In this document: positions 18,299 to 26,961 of the stretch, in pieces | Layout of the letters: every line of letters begins with the position of its first letter | Numbering within the stretch: the first letter of the stretch is position 1 | Assembly: GCA_030263805.2 (NCBI GenBank) | Contig: CP136010.1 | Coordinates: 3,115,001 to 3,179,000 of the forward strand | Length of the DNA stretch: 64,000 nt | Source: Pseudomonas sp. FeN3W | GTDB lineage: Bacteria > Pseudomonadota > Gammaproteobacteria > Pseudomonadales > Pseudomonadaceae | Reading direction: 5' to 3' | Made by a program: the position numbers and the translations under genes | Notes under the pieces: model-generated | Told to the model about the DNA's origin: nothing | Database searches by the model: none | What the model saw: only the letters and a program-made list of their open reading frames with translations

Positions 18299-19885
18299 AT
18301 GCGCCTCAACCTTCCCGTAAACGGCCGTGAAGTCACGGTCGGCGAAACGGCGAACATCCTTTCCACGACTGATCTGAAAGGAACGATCACCTACGCCAAT
18401 CCGGATTTCGTGGCGATTTCCGGCTTCAGCGAAGACGAGCTGCTCGGTGAGCCGCATAACATCGTGCGCCACCCCGACATGCCCGAGGCGGCCTTCGCCG
18501 ATCTCTGGCAGACGCTGCAGGCGAACAGGTCGTGGATGGGCATCGTCAAGAACCGTTGCAAGAATGGCGATCACTACTGGGTCAGTGCGTTCGCCACACC
18601 TGTCGGCCGCGACGGCAAGGTCGTCGAGTACCAGTCGGTACGCACTCGCGCACAGCCCGAACAGATTCGCGCCGCCGAGGCGCTTTACACACGCCTGCGC
18701 GAGGGCCGTGGCGCAGGCGCATTGCGTGCCCCGCGGCTCGGGTTGCGTGGTCGCGTAGCATTGCTGGCGGGTCTCGGCAGTGCGACGGCGGCAGGGTTCG
18801 GCGCGCTGCTGGCCGGGGCATCGCTGACAGCTGGTGCATCCGCCGCGGTGCTGGGCGGCATGGTCGCCGCCGGCGTGGCGACGTTGGCGCTCGCACCGCT
18901 GACGCAGCTGGCGCGCCAGGCGCGACGCATCGGCCACAACCCGGTCAGCCAGCTGATCTACACCGGTCGCCGGGACGAGATCGGCGAGATCGCCTTCGCC
19001 ATGAAGATGCTGGAAACCGAAGCCGGGGCCATGGTCGGGCGCATCACCGATTCCAGCCGCCAGCTGAGCGGGCATGCCCGCGAGCTGCTCGCAGCGATGC
19101 AGAGCAGCACGCAAAGCGCCTCGCGCCAGCAGCAGGAAACCGACCTGGTCGCCACCGCGATCAACGAAATGACCGCCAGCATCCAGGAGGTCGCCCTCAA
19201 CGCCCAGCGCACCGCCGAAGTGGCGGCGAACGCCGACAGCGCGGCGGCCAGCGGCCGGCAGGTCGTCAGCCTGACCGGCAGCAGCATCACGCGCCTGGCG
19301 GACGACATCCAGCAGGCCGCCGGGGTCATTCACCAACTGGAAAGCCATAGCCAGGAAATCAGCCGCGTGCTCGACGTCATCCGCGGCATCGCCGAGCAGA
19401 CCAACCTGCTCGCGCTCAACGCCGCTATCGAGGCGGCGCGCGCCGGCGAGCAGGGCCGCGGCTTCGCCGTGGTCGCCGACGAGGTGCGCCAGCTGGCATC
19501 GCGCACATCCAGCGCGACCACCGATATCCAGAGCATGATCGGCTCGCTGCAGGCCGGTGCGCGCCAGGCCGTGGACGTCATGCAGCGCAGCCGCGAGCAG
19601 GCGCAGCACAGCGTCGGCCACGCCGGCGATGCCGAGCACTCGCTGCACGGCATCAACCGCCAGGTCAGCGAAATCAGCGAAATGAGCAGCCAGATCGCCG
19701 CGGCGGTGGAGCAGCAGAGCAGCGTCAGCGAAGAGATCAACCAGAGCATCGTCAGCATCCGCGGCAGCTCCGACCAGCATGTGGCGACCGGCCTGCGCAG
19801 CCAGGAAGGCACCTCGGGGGTAGCCCGCCTGGCCGAGGACATGCAGGAGCTGGCGCAACAATTCTGGGCGCGGCGCAGGGCGTGA
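18299..19885 (+). CDS. PAS-domain methyl-accepting chemotaxis protein, Aer-like (copy 2)
   Basis: A 528-residue paralogue of the preceding chemoreceptor, exactly the same length and very similar throughout: PAS (about 1-125, HNIVRHPDMPEAAF and NRCKNGDHYWVSAF), hydrophobic hairpin (about 150-205), HAMP-like segment, signalling tip GIAEQTNLLALNAAIEAARAG. The variable parts are the PAS-to-membrane linker (about 125-165) and the helices around 345-400. Expected role: sensing internal redox or energy state and driving aerotaxis through CheA. The start is the first ATG after AGAGAAG; it matches copy 1. The pair is a tandem duplication separated by 582 bases that hold the terminator and a small gene. 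Confidence 0.88.
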   Translation: MRLNLPVNGREVTVGETANILSTTDLKGTITYANPDFVAISGFSEDELLGEPHNIVRHPDMPEAAFADLWQTLQANRSWMGIVKNRCKNGDHYWVSAFATPVGRDGKVVEYQSVRTRAQPEQIRAAEALYTRLREGRGAGALRAPRLGLRGRVALLAGLGSATAAGFGALLAGASLTAGASAAVLGGMVAAGVATLALAPLTQLARQARRIGHNPVSQLIYTGRRDEIGEIAFAMKMLETEAGAMVGRITDSSRQLSGHARELLAAMQSSTQSASRQQQETDLVATAINEMTASIQEVALNAQRTAEVAANADSAAASGRQVVSLTGSSITRLADDIQQAAGVIHQLESHSQEISRVLDVIRGIAEQTNLLALNAAIEAARAGEQGRGFAVVADEVRQLASRTSSATTDIQSMIGSLQAGARQAVDVMQRSREQAQHSVGHAGDAEHSLHGINRQVSEISEMSSQIAAAVEQQSSVSEEINQSIVSIRGSSDQHVATGLRSQEGTSGVARLAEDMQELAQQFWARRRA

Positions 19886-20019
19886 TTGCTGCAGTCTGTC
19901 GCCTGCGCGGGACAGGTTGATGCCATGCTGGCATCATGCGCGGGTCGGCGCTTATTTAATGACGCCGGTTGGCTGGCACTTCGCTGGCTATTGTCGCGCC
20001 GAAGAGGCACTGTCACACG

Positions 20020-21948
20020 ATGCGCGCCTTACTGCTGTTGATCGCCTGCCTGACGTTGCTGCCCTGGACCGGCGGCGCGATGGCGGCTGAGCCAGCGCCG
20101 GTGCTGCAGACGCGAAGCTCGCCGACGCTGCAGGTCGGCCCAGTGGAGTACCTGCTGGGAAGGCCGGACGCGAATTTCATCCAGATCGCCGCAGCGGATC
20201 TGTCCTGGCAGCGGCTGAACAAGCCCAGCCTCGGCAAGCAGCACGACGGTGCCTGGCTGCGCCTCCGTCTGCAAAACACGGGCGATGCCGCGAAGCTCTG
20301 GTATCTGCTGCTGAAATGGCCGGTGCTCGACCGCGTCGAGGTGCGCCTGCATTACCCCGACAGCGACCGCTGGGGTCAGCCGATGCTGGCCGGGGACGCC
20401 GTGGCATTGAGCAGCCGTCCGCTGGCCGACCATCACTTCGTCTATCCACTCGAGCTGCCGGCGGGCGAGCGCGCGGTGGTTTATCTGCAGCTGCAGGCCA
20501 GGGAAACCCTCGCCCTGCCGCTGGAGCTGATCGACGAAAAGCAGCTGATCGAGGGCAAGCTCCGCGACGTCACGCTGGTCAGCCTGTTTTTCGGCGGCAT
20601 CCTGGTGATCGTGCTGTACAACTGCAGCCTGCTGATCTTCACCCGTGACCGCAGCTATTTCCTCTATGTGCTCTACCTGCTCAGCGCGGTGTTCTACGTG
20701 CTGACCATCACCGGTTTCGGCCAGCTCTACCTGTGGCCGGAAATTCCCGCCTTGTCGGTACGTTTCTATGGCCTTTCCGCGGCCTTGTGCTTCTTCACAC
20801 CGATGTTGTTCGCCCTGCGTTTTCTCGACATACGGCGCTATGGTGGCTGGGTCTGGGTGGTGTCCATCAGCCTGACCGGCTACTGGGGGGCTGCGGTGCT
20901 GGCGCTGCTGCTGGCACCGGCCGTGGCGCGTTATCTGTTCATGGACAGCGTCGCGCTGCTGCACTGCGTTTTGACCATGGCCGTGACGCTCAACCTGTGG
21001 ATGCGTGGCAATCCGTCCGCGCGGTTGTTCAGCATCGCCTGGAGCACCTTGCTCGGCTTCACTGTGGTCAACCTGCTGGCGCTCAACGGGAGCCTGCCAC
21101 TCAATGCCTGGACGCTGAATGGTCAGCTGATCGGCATGTTCGCCGAGTTCGTGCTGCTGTCCATGGCACTGGCCGAGCGCATCAATATCGAGCGCAACCG
21201 GCGCATCGCCGCGCAGCAACTGGCATTGCACGCCTCGGAATCGCTGGCCGAGGAGCGTGCACTGCGTTTGCAGGCCAAGCAGGAGGCGCTGGACCTGCAA
21301 CTGCGCGCCAACGAGGTGCTGGAAGCGCGGGTCTACGAACGCACCCGTGCGTTGGAAGAAGTTCGCCACGGCCTGGAGGCCGCCAATGCCGAACTGATGC
21401 GCTTGAGCACCACCGATTCGCTGACCCAGTTGGCCAATCGTCGGCGTTTCGATCGTTTGCTGGACGAGGAAATCCGTCGTGCGCGGCGCGCGGGCAGTCC
21501 GCTGTCGGTGTTGCTCGCCGATATCGATCACTTCAAACGGGTCAACGACAGCTACGGCCACCCCTTCGGTGACGAGTGTCTGCGCCAGGTCGCGGCAGTG
21601 CTCGCCGCCCATTGCCAGCGCGCCGGCGATGTCGCGGCGCGCTATGGCGGCGAGGAGTTCGTCGTCCTGCTGCCGGGGCTCGCCGCCGAACAGGCCGTCG
21701 CCCTGGCGCAATCCATCCGCTGCGCGATCGCTCACCTGCAGCTGCAGCATGGCGAACAGCCGGTGATGCTGACCATAAGCCTCGGCGTCGCCACGCTGAC
21801 ATCCTCGCTTGTAACGCCGGCCGATCTGCTGGCTGCGGCGGATGCGGCGCTCTATCAGGCCAAGAATGCCGGCCGTGATCAGGTGGTGCTGGCTCCCGGC
21901 AGATGCATCAGCGAAGACGGCCCGGCCATTACGCCTCAGTCGGTATGA
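20020..21948 (+). CDS. 7TMR-DISM diguanylate cyclase
   Basis: A 642-residue membrane sensor that should make cyclic di-GMP. Order: signal peptide (about 1-23), periplasmic 7TMR-DISMED2 jelly-roll domain (about 30-165), seven TM segments of the DISM type (about 185-390), a coiled coil (about 395-470), and a GGDEF domain with GGEEF at 543-547 and an RxxD inhibitory site (RAGD) before it, so catalysis and product inhibition should be intact. DISM ectodomains are thought to bind carbohydrates or other small ligands. The start at 20020 begins the signal peptide; an in-frame ATG at 19969 would place 17 polar residues ahead of it. It is convergent with tctE and the 3' ends overlap by 20 bases. Confidence 0.88.
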   Translation: MRALLLLIACLTLLPWTGGAMAAEPAPVLQTRSSPTLQVGPVEYLLGRPDANFIQIAAADLSWQRLNKPSLGKQHDGAWLRLRLQNTGDAAKLWYLLLKWPVLDRVEVRLHYPDSDRWGQPMLAGDAVALSSRPLADHHFVYPLELPAGERAVVYLQLQARETLALPLELIDEKQLIEGKLRDVTLVSLFFGGILVIVLYNCSLLIFTRDRSYFLYVLYLLSAVFYVLTITGFGQLYLWPEIPALSVRFYGLSAALCFFTPMLFALRFLDIRRYGGWVWVVSISLTGYWGAAVLALLLAPAVARYLFMDSVALLHCVLTMAVTLNLWMRGNPSARLFSIAWSTLLGFTVVNLLALNGSLPLNAWTLNGQLIGMFAEFVLLSMALAERINIERNRRIAAQQLALHASESLAEERALRLQAKQEALDLQLRANEVLEARVYERTRALEEVRHGLEAANAELMRLSTTDSLTQLANRRRFDRLLDEEIRRARRAGSPLSVLLADIDHFKRVNDSYGHPFGDECLRQVAAVLAAHCQRAGDVAARYGGEEFVVLLPGLAAEQAVALAQSIRCAIAHLQLQHGEQPVMLTISLGVATLTSSLVTPADLLAAADAALYQAKNAGRDQVVLAPGRCISEDGPAITPQSV

Positions 21949-23329
21949 ACCGCACCCGCACCAGCAGGCCGCCGAGAGCGCCCTGATCGAGGCTGATCTC
22001 GGCGCGATGGGCGCGGACGATTTCGCCGACGATGGCCAGCCCGAGGCCGGCGCCATGGCCGCCGGTGTCGCGGCGGTAGAAGCGGGCGAAGACGCGATCA
22101 CGCTCGACAGCGGGGATGCCCGGACCGTCGTCCTCCACCTCCAGCACGGCGCCGTCGAGCACCCGCAGCACCACGTTGCCGCCGTTGCCGGTGTGCGCCA
22201 GCGCGTTGTCCAGCAGGTTGCTCAGCAGTTCGCTGATCAGCGTCGGCTCGCCGTCGATCCATACCGGGGCCTCGGCCTCCAGCGCCAGGGCGACGCCGCG
22301 CTTGTGCGCCAGGGCGGCCATCGCCAGGCCCAACTCGCGGGCCAGCTGCGACAGGTCCAGACGCTGCGCGCCGCCCTCGGCGATGGATTGCGCACCGCTT
22401 TCGATGCGCGCCAGCGAGAGCAGCTGGTTGGCCAGGTGGATGACCTTGTCGGTGCTTTGCCCGGCATCTTCCAGGGTGCTGCGCCACGCCGCCGGTTCGG
22501 CTTCGCGCAGGCCCAACTCGATCCGCGCCTTGAGCGCCGCCAGCGGCGTGCGCAACTCGTGGGAGGCATCGGCGATGAAGCGCGCCTGGCGTTCGAACTG
22601 CCCACGCAGGCGCTCGGTGAACTGGTTGAGCGCCGCCACCAGCGGTTTCAGCTCGCGTTGCACGCTGATCATCGGCAGCGGCCGCAGATCATCCGGTGCG
22701 CGCTCCTGCACCGCCTCGCTGAGCTGGCCCAGCGGTCGCAGCGCGGCGCTGACCGCCAGCCATACCAGTACCAGCGCGGCAAGCGCCAGCAGGCCGACGC
22801 GCCACAGGGTGTCGGTGAGCAGGCCGCGCGCCATGCGCTCGCGGGCGCCGAGGGTTTCGGCCACGCGGATTTCGGCGATGCCGTTGAGTTCCGGCTCGCT
22901 GACCGGTTGCAGCAGGCTCACCAGGCGTACGCCCTGGCCCTGGAACTCGCCGTCGTAGAAGCGCGCCAGCGCCGGATAGTCGTTAGTGCGCGGGACGTCG
23001 GCGGCGGGTGCCGGCAGGTTTTCGTAACCACTGACCAGGCGCCCCTGGATGTCCAGCACCCCGTAGTAGATGCGCCCGGCACTGTCGTAGGCGAAGGTGT
23101 CCAGCGCCACGTAGGGCACGTTGGCGCGCAGCACGCCTTCATGGGTGACCAGGCCATCGGCGATGGCCCGGGCCGAGGCGAGCAGGGTGCGGTCGTAGGC
23201 GGTGTCGGCGGCGGCACGGCCGTTCCAGTAGGCGCTCAGACCGCCGAACAGCGACAGCAGCGCGAGCAGGACTGCCAGCCGCCGCAGCAGGCGCGCGCGC
23301 AGGCTGCCGGCGAGCGCTTGCTCAGCCAT
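21929..23329 (-). CDS. tctE: sensor histidine kinase TctE
   Basis: A 466-residue inner-membrane kinase of the TctE/QseC type. TM1 (about 15-35), a periplasmic 2CSK_N-type sensor region (about 36-165), TM2 (about 168-190), HAMP, HisKA with H257 (ASHELRTPLAAL), and a HATPase domain with NLLDNALAHT, DDGPGIP and GAGLGLAIV. Start at 23329 overlaps the tctD stop by 8 bases; the longer frame to 23443 lies inside tctD and is rejected. The gene order with tctD, an opdH-like porin and tctCBA identifies it as the sensor controlling tricarboxylate uptake; which carboxylate it senses is not known from sequence. Confidence 0.88.
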   Translation of the reverse strand: MAEQALAGSLRARLLRRLAVLLALLSLFGGLSAYWNGRAAADTAYDRTLLASARAIADGLVTHEGVLRANVPYVALDTFAYDSAGRIYYGVLDIQGRLVSGYENLPAPAADVPRTNDYPALARFYDGEFQGQGVRLVSLLQPVSEPELNGIAEIRVAETLGARERMARGLLTDTLWRVGLLALAALVLVWLAVSAALRPLGQLSEAVQERAPDDLRPLPMISVQRELKPLVAALNQFTERLRGQFERQARFIADASHELRTPLAALKARIELGLREAEPAAWRSTLEDAGQSTDKVIHLANQLLSLARIESGAQSIAEGGAQRLDLSQLARELGLAMAALAHKRGVALALEAEAPVWIDGEPTLISELLSNLLDNALAHTGNGGNVVLRVLDGAVLEVEDDGPGIPAVERDRVFARFYRRDTGGHGAGLGLAIVGEIVRAHRAEISLDQGALGGLLVRVRFIPTEA

Positions 23330-23993
23330 CGAGCGCTTCGAGCAGGTAGCCGAGGCCGCGGAAGGTGACGATGCGCACCGGCTGGCCCTCGAGCTTCTTG
23401 CGCAGGCGGTGGATGTAGATCTCGATGGCATCGGCGCTGGCATCCTCGTCCAGGCCGAACACCTGGGCGGCCAGCTGATCCTTGCTCATCACCCGACCGG
23501 GGCGGGCGATCAGCGCTTCCAGCACGCCCTGCTCGCGCGAGGTCAGCGTCAGTGGCTCGTCGGCCAGGCTGAAGCGCCGCGCATCCAGGTCGTAGACCAG
23601 TGCGCCGCAGCGCTGCTGGCGTTCGCCGCCGCCGACGCTGCGCCGCAGCAGCGCCTTGACCCGCGCTTCCAGTTCGGACAGTTCGAACGGCTTGGCCAGG
23701 TAATCGTCGGCACCGAGGTTGAGGCCGTGCACGCGGTCGCTGACCTCGCCGCGCGCGGTGAGCATCAGTACCGGCAGCGTCTTGCCGCGCTCACGCAGGC
23801 GCGCCAGCACCTGAAAGCCGTCGAGTCGTGGCAGGCCGACATCGAGAATCGTCAGCGCATAGTCCTCGCTGGCCAGCGCCAGGTCGGCGGCGACGCCGTC
23901 GTGCAGCAGGTCCACGGTCCAGCCGGCGGCGCGCAATGCCTGCGCCACGCTTTCGGCCAGCTGGGGGTGGTCCTCGACCAGAAGAATTCGCAT
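23322..23993 (-). CDS. tctD: OmpR-family response regulator TctD
   Basis: A 223-residue DNA-binding regulator. The receiver has the acidic pocket E7-D8, phospho-acceptor D51 (LTILDVGLP) and the conserved K in YLAKPFE; the C-terminal winged helix (about 125-220) ends with IYIHRLRKKLEG and VTFRGLGYLLE. The start at 23993 is chosen because MRILLVEDHP is the canonical receiver beginning and AGAGG lies upstream; 48 further in-frame residues to 24137 look non-coding. It is divergent from the opdH-tctCBA operon and is expected to activate it when phosphorylated by TctE. Confidence 0.9.
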   Translation of the reverse strand: MRILLVEDHPQLAESVAQALRAAGWTVDLLHDGVAADLALASEDYALTILDVGLPRLDGFQVLARLRERGKTLPVLMLTARGEVSDRVHGLNLGADDYLAKPFELSELEARVKALLRRSVGGGERQQRCGALVYDLDARRFSLADEPLTLTSREQGVLEALIARPGRVMSKDQLAAQVFGLDEDASADAIEIYIHRLRKKLEGQPVRIVTFRGLGYLLEALDG

Positions 23994-24068
23994 TGCCTGT
24001 CCTCTGCGATGGCGACGGAGCGCCAGTGTAGCGGCAGAACTTTCACGCCGCTGCCGGCTTTGCGCGCT

Positions 24069-24084
24069 GAAAGGCTGGCGAAAG
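24069..24084. promoter_or_regulatory. candidate TctD binding site
   Basis: Two GAAAG pentamers (24069-24073 and 24080-24084) repeat at 11 bases, one helical turn, as OmpR-family tandem sites do; an inverted copy, CTTTC, is at 24040-24044. They lie in the 180-base region between divergent tctD and the porin gene. I found no clear -35/-10 for either gene. Confidence 0.35.
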
Positions 24085-24173
24085 CTTGACCGCCTAGGAT
24101 CGCTCGCAGGTGGCTCGAACCACCCCGCGCGGCGCATGTGCCGTCACAACAAAAACAATAGTGGAGATACCCG

Positions 24174-25436
24174 ATGCTGACTGCCGTCAGACGTTCACCC
24201 GCTCCTGCCCGTCTCGCCCTGGCCGTTGCCGCCGCCTCGCTGGCGCCCATGGCCCAGGCCGCATTCATCGAAGACAGCAGCGCTACCCTGCAGACCCACA
24301 ACATCTACCTGAACCGCGATTTCCGCGAAGGCAGCGGCCAGTCCAAGCGCGAAGAATGGACCCAGGGTTTCATTCTCGACGTCCAGTCGGGCTTCACCGA
24401 AGGCACCGTCGGCGTCGGCCTCGATGCCCTGGGCATGCTCGGCGTCAAGCTGGATTCCGGTGGCGGACGCAGCGGCACCGACCTCCTGCCGGTACACGAC
24501 GATGGCAGTACGCCGGACGAATTCAGCCGCCTGGGCCTGACTGCCAAGGCCAAGATCGCCGAGACCGAGCTGCGCTACGGCTCGCACATCCCCGAGATGC
24601 CTGTGGTGAAAGCCAGCGACAGCCGCACGCTGCCGCAGGTCTTCGAGGGCGCCACGGTCACCTCCACCGATATCGACGGCCTGACCCTCATCGGCGGCCG
24701 CCTGGACAAGGTGATCGACCGCGCTTCGACCAACTCCCAGGACCTGCAGCTGAACAACAAGAACGGCCGCTTCGCCAGCGCCGCCGAGGCCGATCACCTG
24801 ACCTTCGCCGGTGCGGAGTATGCCTTCAACGAGAACCTCACCGGGCGCTATTACTACGGCGAGCTGGATGACGTGTACCGCCAGCACTTCTTCGGCCTGC
24901 TGGCGAACAAGCCGCTGAGCGACAACTCCGCGCTGAGTGCCGACCTGCGCGTGATGCTCAGCGACGACAGCGGCGCGGCCAATGCCGGCAAGATCGATAA
25001 CCAGGCCTGGAACGGCATGCTCGGCTACAGCCTGGGCGGGCACAAGGTCAGCGTCGGCTACCAGCAGATGCGCGGCGATACCGGCTACGCCTACATCGAC
25101 GGTGGTGATCCGTTCCTGGTCAACTTCGTGCAGATCAACGACTTCGCCAACGCCGACGAGCGCTCCTGGCAGGCCCGTTACGACTACAACTTCGCCGCCA
25201 TGGGCATCCCCGGGCTGACCTTTCTGACCCGCTACATCTCCGGCGACAACGCCGAGTACAGCGGCGGCAACAATGGCAGCGAGTGGGAACGCGACATCGA
25301 GCTGAAGTACGTGGTGCAGAGCGGCCCGCTGAAGAACGTCGCGCTGCGCTGGCGCAACGCGATGTTCCGCTCCGACTTCGCCCGTGACGCCGATGAGAAC
25401 CGTCTGATCGTCAGCTACAGCCTGCCGATCTGGTAA
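24174..25436 (+). CDS. opdH: OprD-family outer-membrane porin, OpdH-like
   Basis: A 420-residue outer-membrane beta-barrel with a signal peptide (cleavage near AQA-A, residue 30) and the start FIEDSSATLQTHNIYLNRDFR typical of the OprD/Opd family; the C-terminal part alternates in beta-barrel fashion and ends in SYSLPIW with a terminal aromatic. Family members admit basic amino acids or carboxylates. Because tctC, tctB and tctA follow, the OpdH branch (cis-aconitate and other tricarboxylates in P. aeruginosa) is the most likely assignment, but OpdH versus another Opd cannot be proven from sequence here. The ribosome site GGAG is 9 bases upstream. Confidence 0.85.
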   Translation: MLTAVRRSPAPARLALAVAAASLAPMAQAAFIEDSSATLQTHNIYLNRDFREGSGQSKREEWTQGFILDVQSGFTEGTVGVGLDALGMLGVKLDSGGGRSGTDLLPVHDDGSTPDEFSRLGLTAKAKIAETELRYGSHIPEMPVVKASDSRTLPQVFEGATVTSTDIDGLTLIGGRLDKVIDRASTNSQDLQLNNKNGRFASAAEADHLTFAGAEYAFNENLTGRYYYGELDDVYRQHFFGLLANKPLSDNSALSADLRVMLSDDSGAANAGKIDNQAWNGMLGYSLGGHKVSVGYQQMRGDTGYAYIDGGDPFLVNFVQINDFANADERSWQARYDYNFAAMGIPGLTFLTRYISGDNAEYSGGNNGSEWERDIELKYVVQSGPLKNVALRWRNAMFRSDFARDADENRLIVSYSLPIW

Positions 25437-25463
25437 ACAAAACAAGAACGCGAGGAATACCCG

Positions 25464-26438
25464 ATGAAAACCAGACTCAGCCGTATCGCCCTGCTGTCGT
25501 CCTGCCTGCTGCTCTCCAGCCAGCTGCTGGCCGAACCCAAGCGCCCCGAGTGCATCGCCCCGGCCAAGCCCGGCGGCGGTTTCGACCTGACCTGCAAACT
25601 GGCCCAGAGCGGCCTGAAGGACAGTGGCCTGCTCGAAGCACCGATGCGCGTCACCTACATGCCTGGCGGTGTCGGCGCGGTGGCCTACAACGCGGTGGTC
25701 GCCCAGCGTGCGGCGGAAGCCGGCACCATCACCGCCTTCTCCAGCGGTTCGCTGCTCAACCTCGCCCAGGGCAAGTTCGGTCGTTACGACGAGAACGCCG
25801 TGCGCTGGCTGGCTGCGGTCGGCACCGACTACGGCGCCATCTCGGTACGCGCCGACGCGCCCTACCAGAACCTCGACGAGCTGATCGCCGCGGTGAAGAA
25901 GGACCCGGGCAGCGTGGTGTTCGGCGCCGGCGCCACCATCGGTGGCCAGGACTGGATGCAGACCGCGCTGATCGCCCGCGCTGCCGGTGTCGATCCGAAG
26001 AAGCTGCGCTACGTCGCCTTCGAGGGCGGCGGCGAGACGCTCACCGCCATGCTCGGTGGTCACGTGCAGGTCACCAGCAGCGGCCTCGGCGAAGTCACCC
26101 CGCAGCTCGATGCCGGCAAGATCCGCATCCTCGCCGTGCTCTCCGACGAGCGCCTGCCGGGCAAGCTGGCCGGGATTCCCACTGCCAGGGAGCAAGGCTA
26201 CGACATCAGCTGGCCGGTGATCCGCGGCTTCTACATGGGGCCGGAGGTGCCTGACGAGGACTTCGACTGGTGGAAGACCCAGTTCGACACCCTGCTCGCC
26301 GATGAGGACTTCGCCAAGCTGCGCGAACAGCGCGACCTGTTCCCGCTGTCGATGACCGGCGACGAGCTGGAAGCCTTCGTCAAGAAGCAGGTGCAGGACT
26401 ACAAGGCCTTGGCCGGCGAATTCGGCCTGGTCAAGTAA
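25464..26438 (+). CDS. tctC: tripartite tricarboxylate transporter substrate-binding protein TctC
   Basis: A 324-residue periplasmic binding protein with a signal peptide (about 1-23, cleavage near LLA). The TctC family signatures are present: ECIAPAKPGGGFDLTCKL near the N-terminus, YMPGGVGAVAYN, and GGHVQVTSSGLGEVTPQL in the second lobe. It captures citrate-like tricarboxylates and gives them to TctA/TctB. It starts 27 bases after the porin stop and is followed by a palindromic hairpin before tctB. Confidence 0.93.
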   Translation: MKTRLSRIALLSSCLLLSSQLLAEPKRPECIAPAKPGGGFDLTCKLAQSGLKDSGLLEAPMRVTYMPGGVGAVAYNAVVAQRAAEAGTITAFSSGSLLNLAQGKFGRYDENAVRWLAAVGTDYGAISVRADAPYQNLDELIAAVKKDPGSVVFGAGATIGGQDWMQTALIARAAGVDPKKLRYVAFEGGGETLTAMLGGHVQVTSSGLGEVTPQLDAGKIRILAVLSDERLPGKLAGIPTAREQGYDISWPVIRGFYMGPEVPDEDFDWWKTQFDTLLADEDFAKLREQRDLFPLSMTGDELEAFVKKQVQDYKALAGEFGLVK

Positions 26439-26471
26439 CGCGAACCGGCCCGCGCTCGCGGACCGCACGGT

Positions 26472-26493
26472 CGACCCGGCAGCTGCCGGGTCG
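26472..26493 (+). repeat. perfect 22-base palindrome between tctC and tctB
   Basis: CGACCCGGC (26472-26480) and GCCGGGTCG (26485-26493) flank AGCT, making a perfect palindrome with a 4-base loop when transcribed. There is no T-run, so it is more likely a stabiliser of the tctC message or a processing site than a terminator. Confidence 0.8.
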
Positions 26494-26516
26494 CCGAACC
26501 CCTGAGGTATCCCGTC

Positions 26517-26960
26517 ATGTACGTACGTGTCTTCGCCGCGGCGTGGCTGCTCATCTGCGCCGGCCTCGCCCTGCTCGCCTGGGGCTTCGAGGCACCCTTC
26601 GCCTACGACCCGGTCGGGCCGCGCGCCTATCCGCTGCTGCTGCTGTCGCTGATGGCCTGTGGTGTGGCGTGGCTGCTGTTCAAGCCGCACGGTGAGCCGA
26701 CGCCGGCGTTCGATCGACCCAGGGCGCAGCGCGCCGTGCTGTGCGTGCTGGCGCTGCTGGCCTATGCGCTGCTGTTCGAAATTTTGGGTTTCGTCATCAG
26801 CACCGCCCTGGCCGGTTTCGCCCTCGGTCTGCTGTTCAACGGTCGCCTGTGGCCCAGCGTGATCAGCGGTGCGCTGCTTGGCGTGCTGCTTTACGGGCTG
26901 TTCGATTACCTGCTGGACGTGCCGCTGCCGCTTGGTCTGCTGCGTCTGCTGGAGAGCTGA
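26517..26960 (+). CDS. tctB: tripartite tricarboxylate transporter small membrane subunit TctB
   Basis: A 147-residue inner-membrane protein with four predicted TM segments (about 5-24, 38-56, 72-105 as two segments, 118-138), the size and topology of TctB. The segment AYDPVGPRAYPLLLL near residue 31 is characteristic of the family. It forms the small membrane part of the TctABC symporter; its mechanistic role is unclear. Placed between tctC and tctA, with tctA starting one base after its stop. Confidence 0.88.
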   Translation: MYVRVFAAAWLLICAGLALLAWGFEAPFAYDPVGPRAYPLLLLSLMACGVAWLLFKPHGEPTPAFDRPRAQRAVLCVLALLAYALLFEILGFVISTALAGFALGLLFNGRLWPSVISGALLGVLLYGLFDYLLDVPLPLGLLRLLES

Positions 26961-26961
26961 T

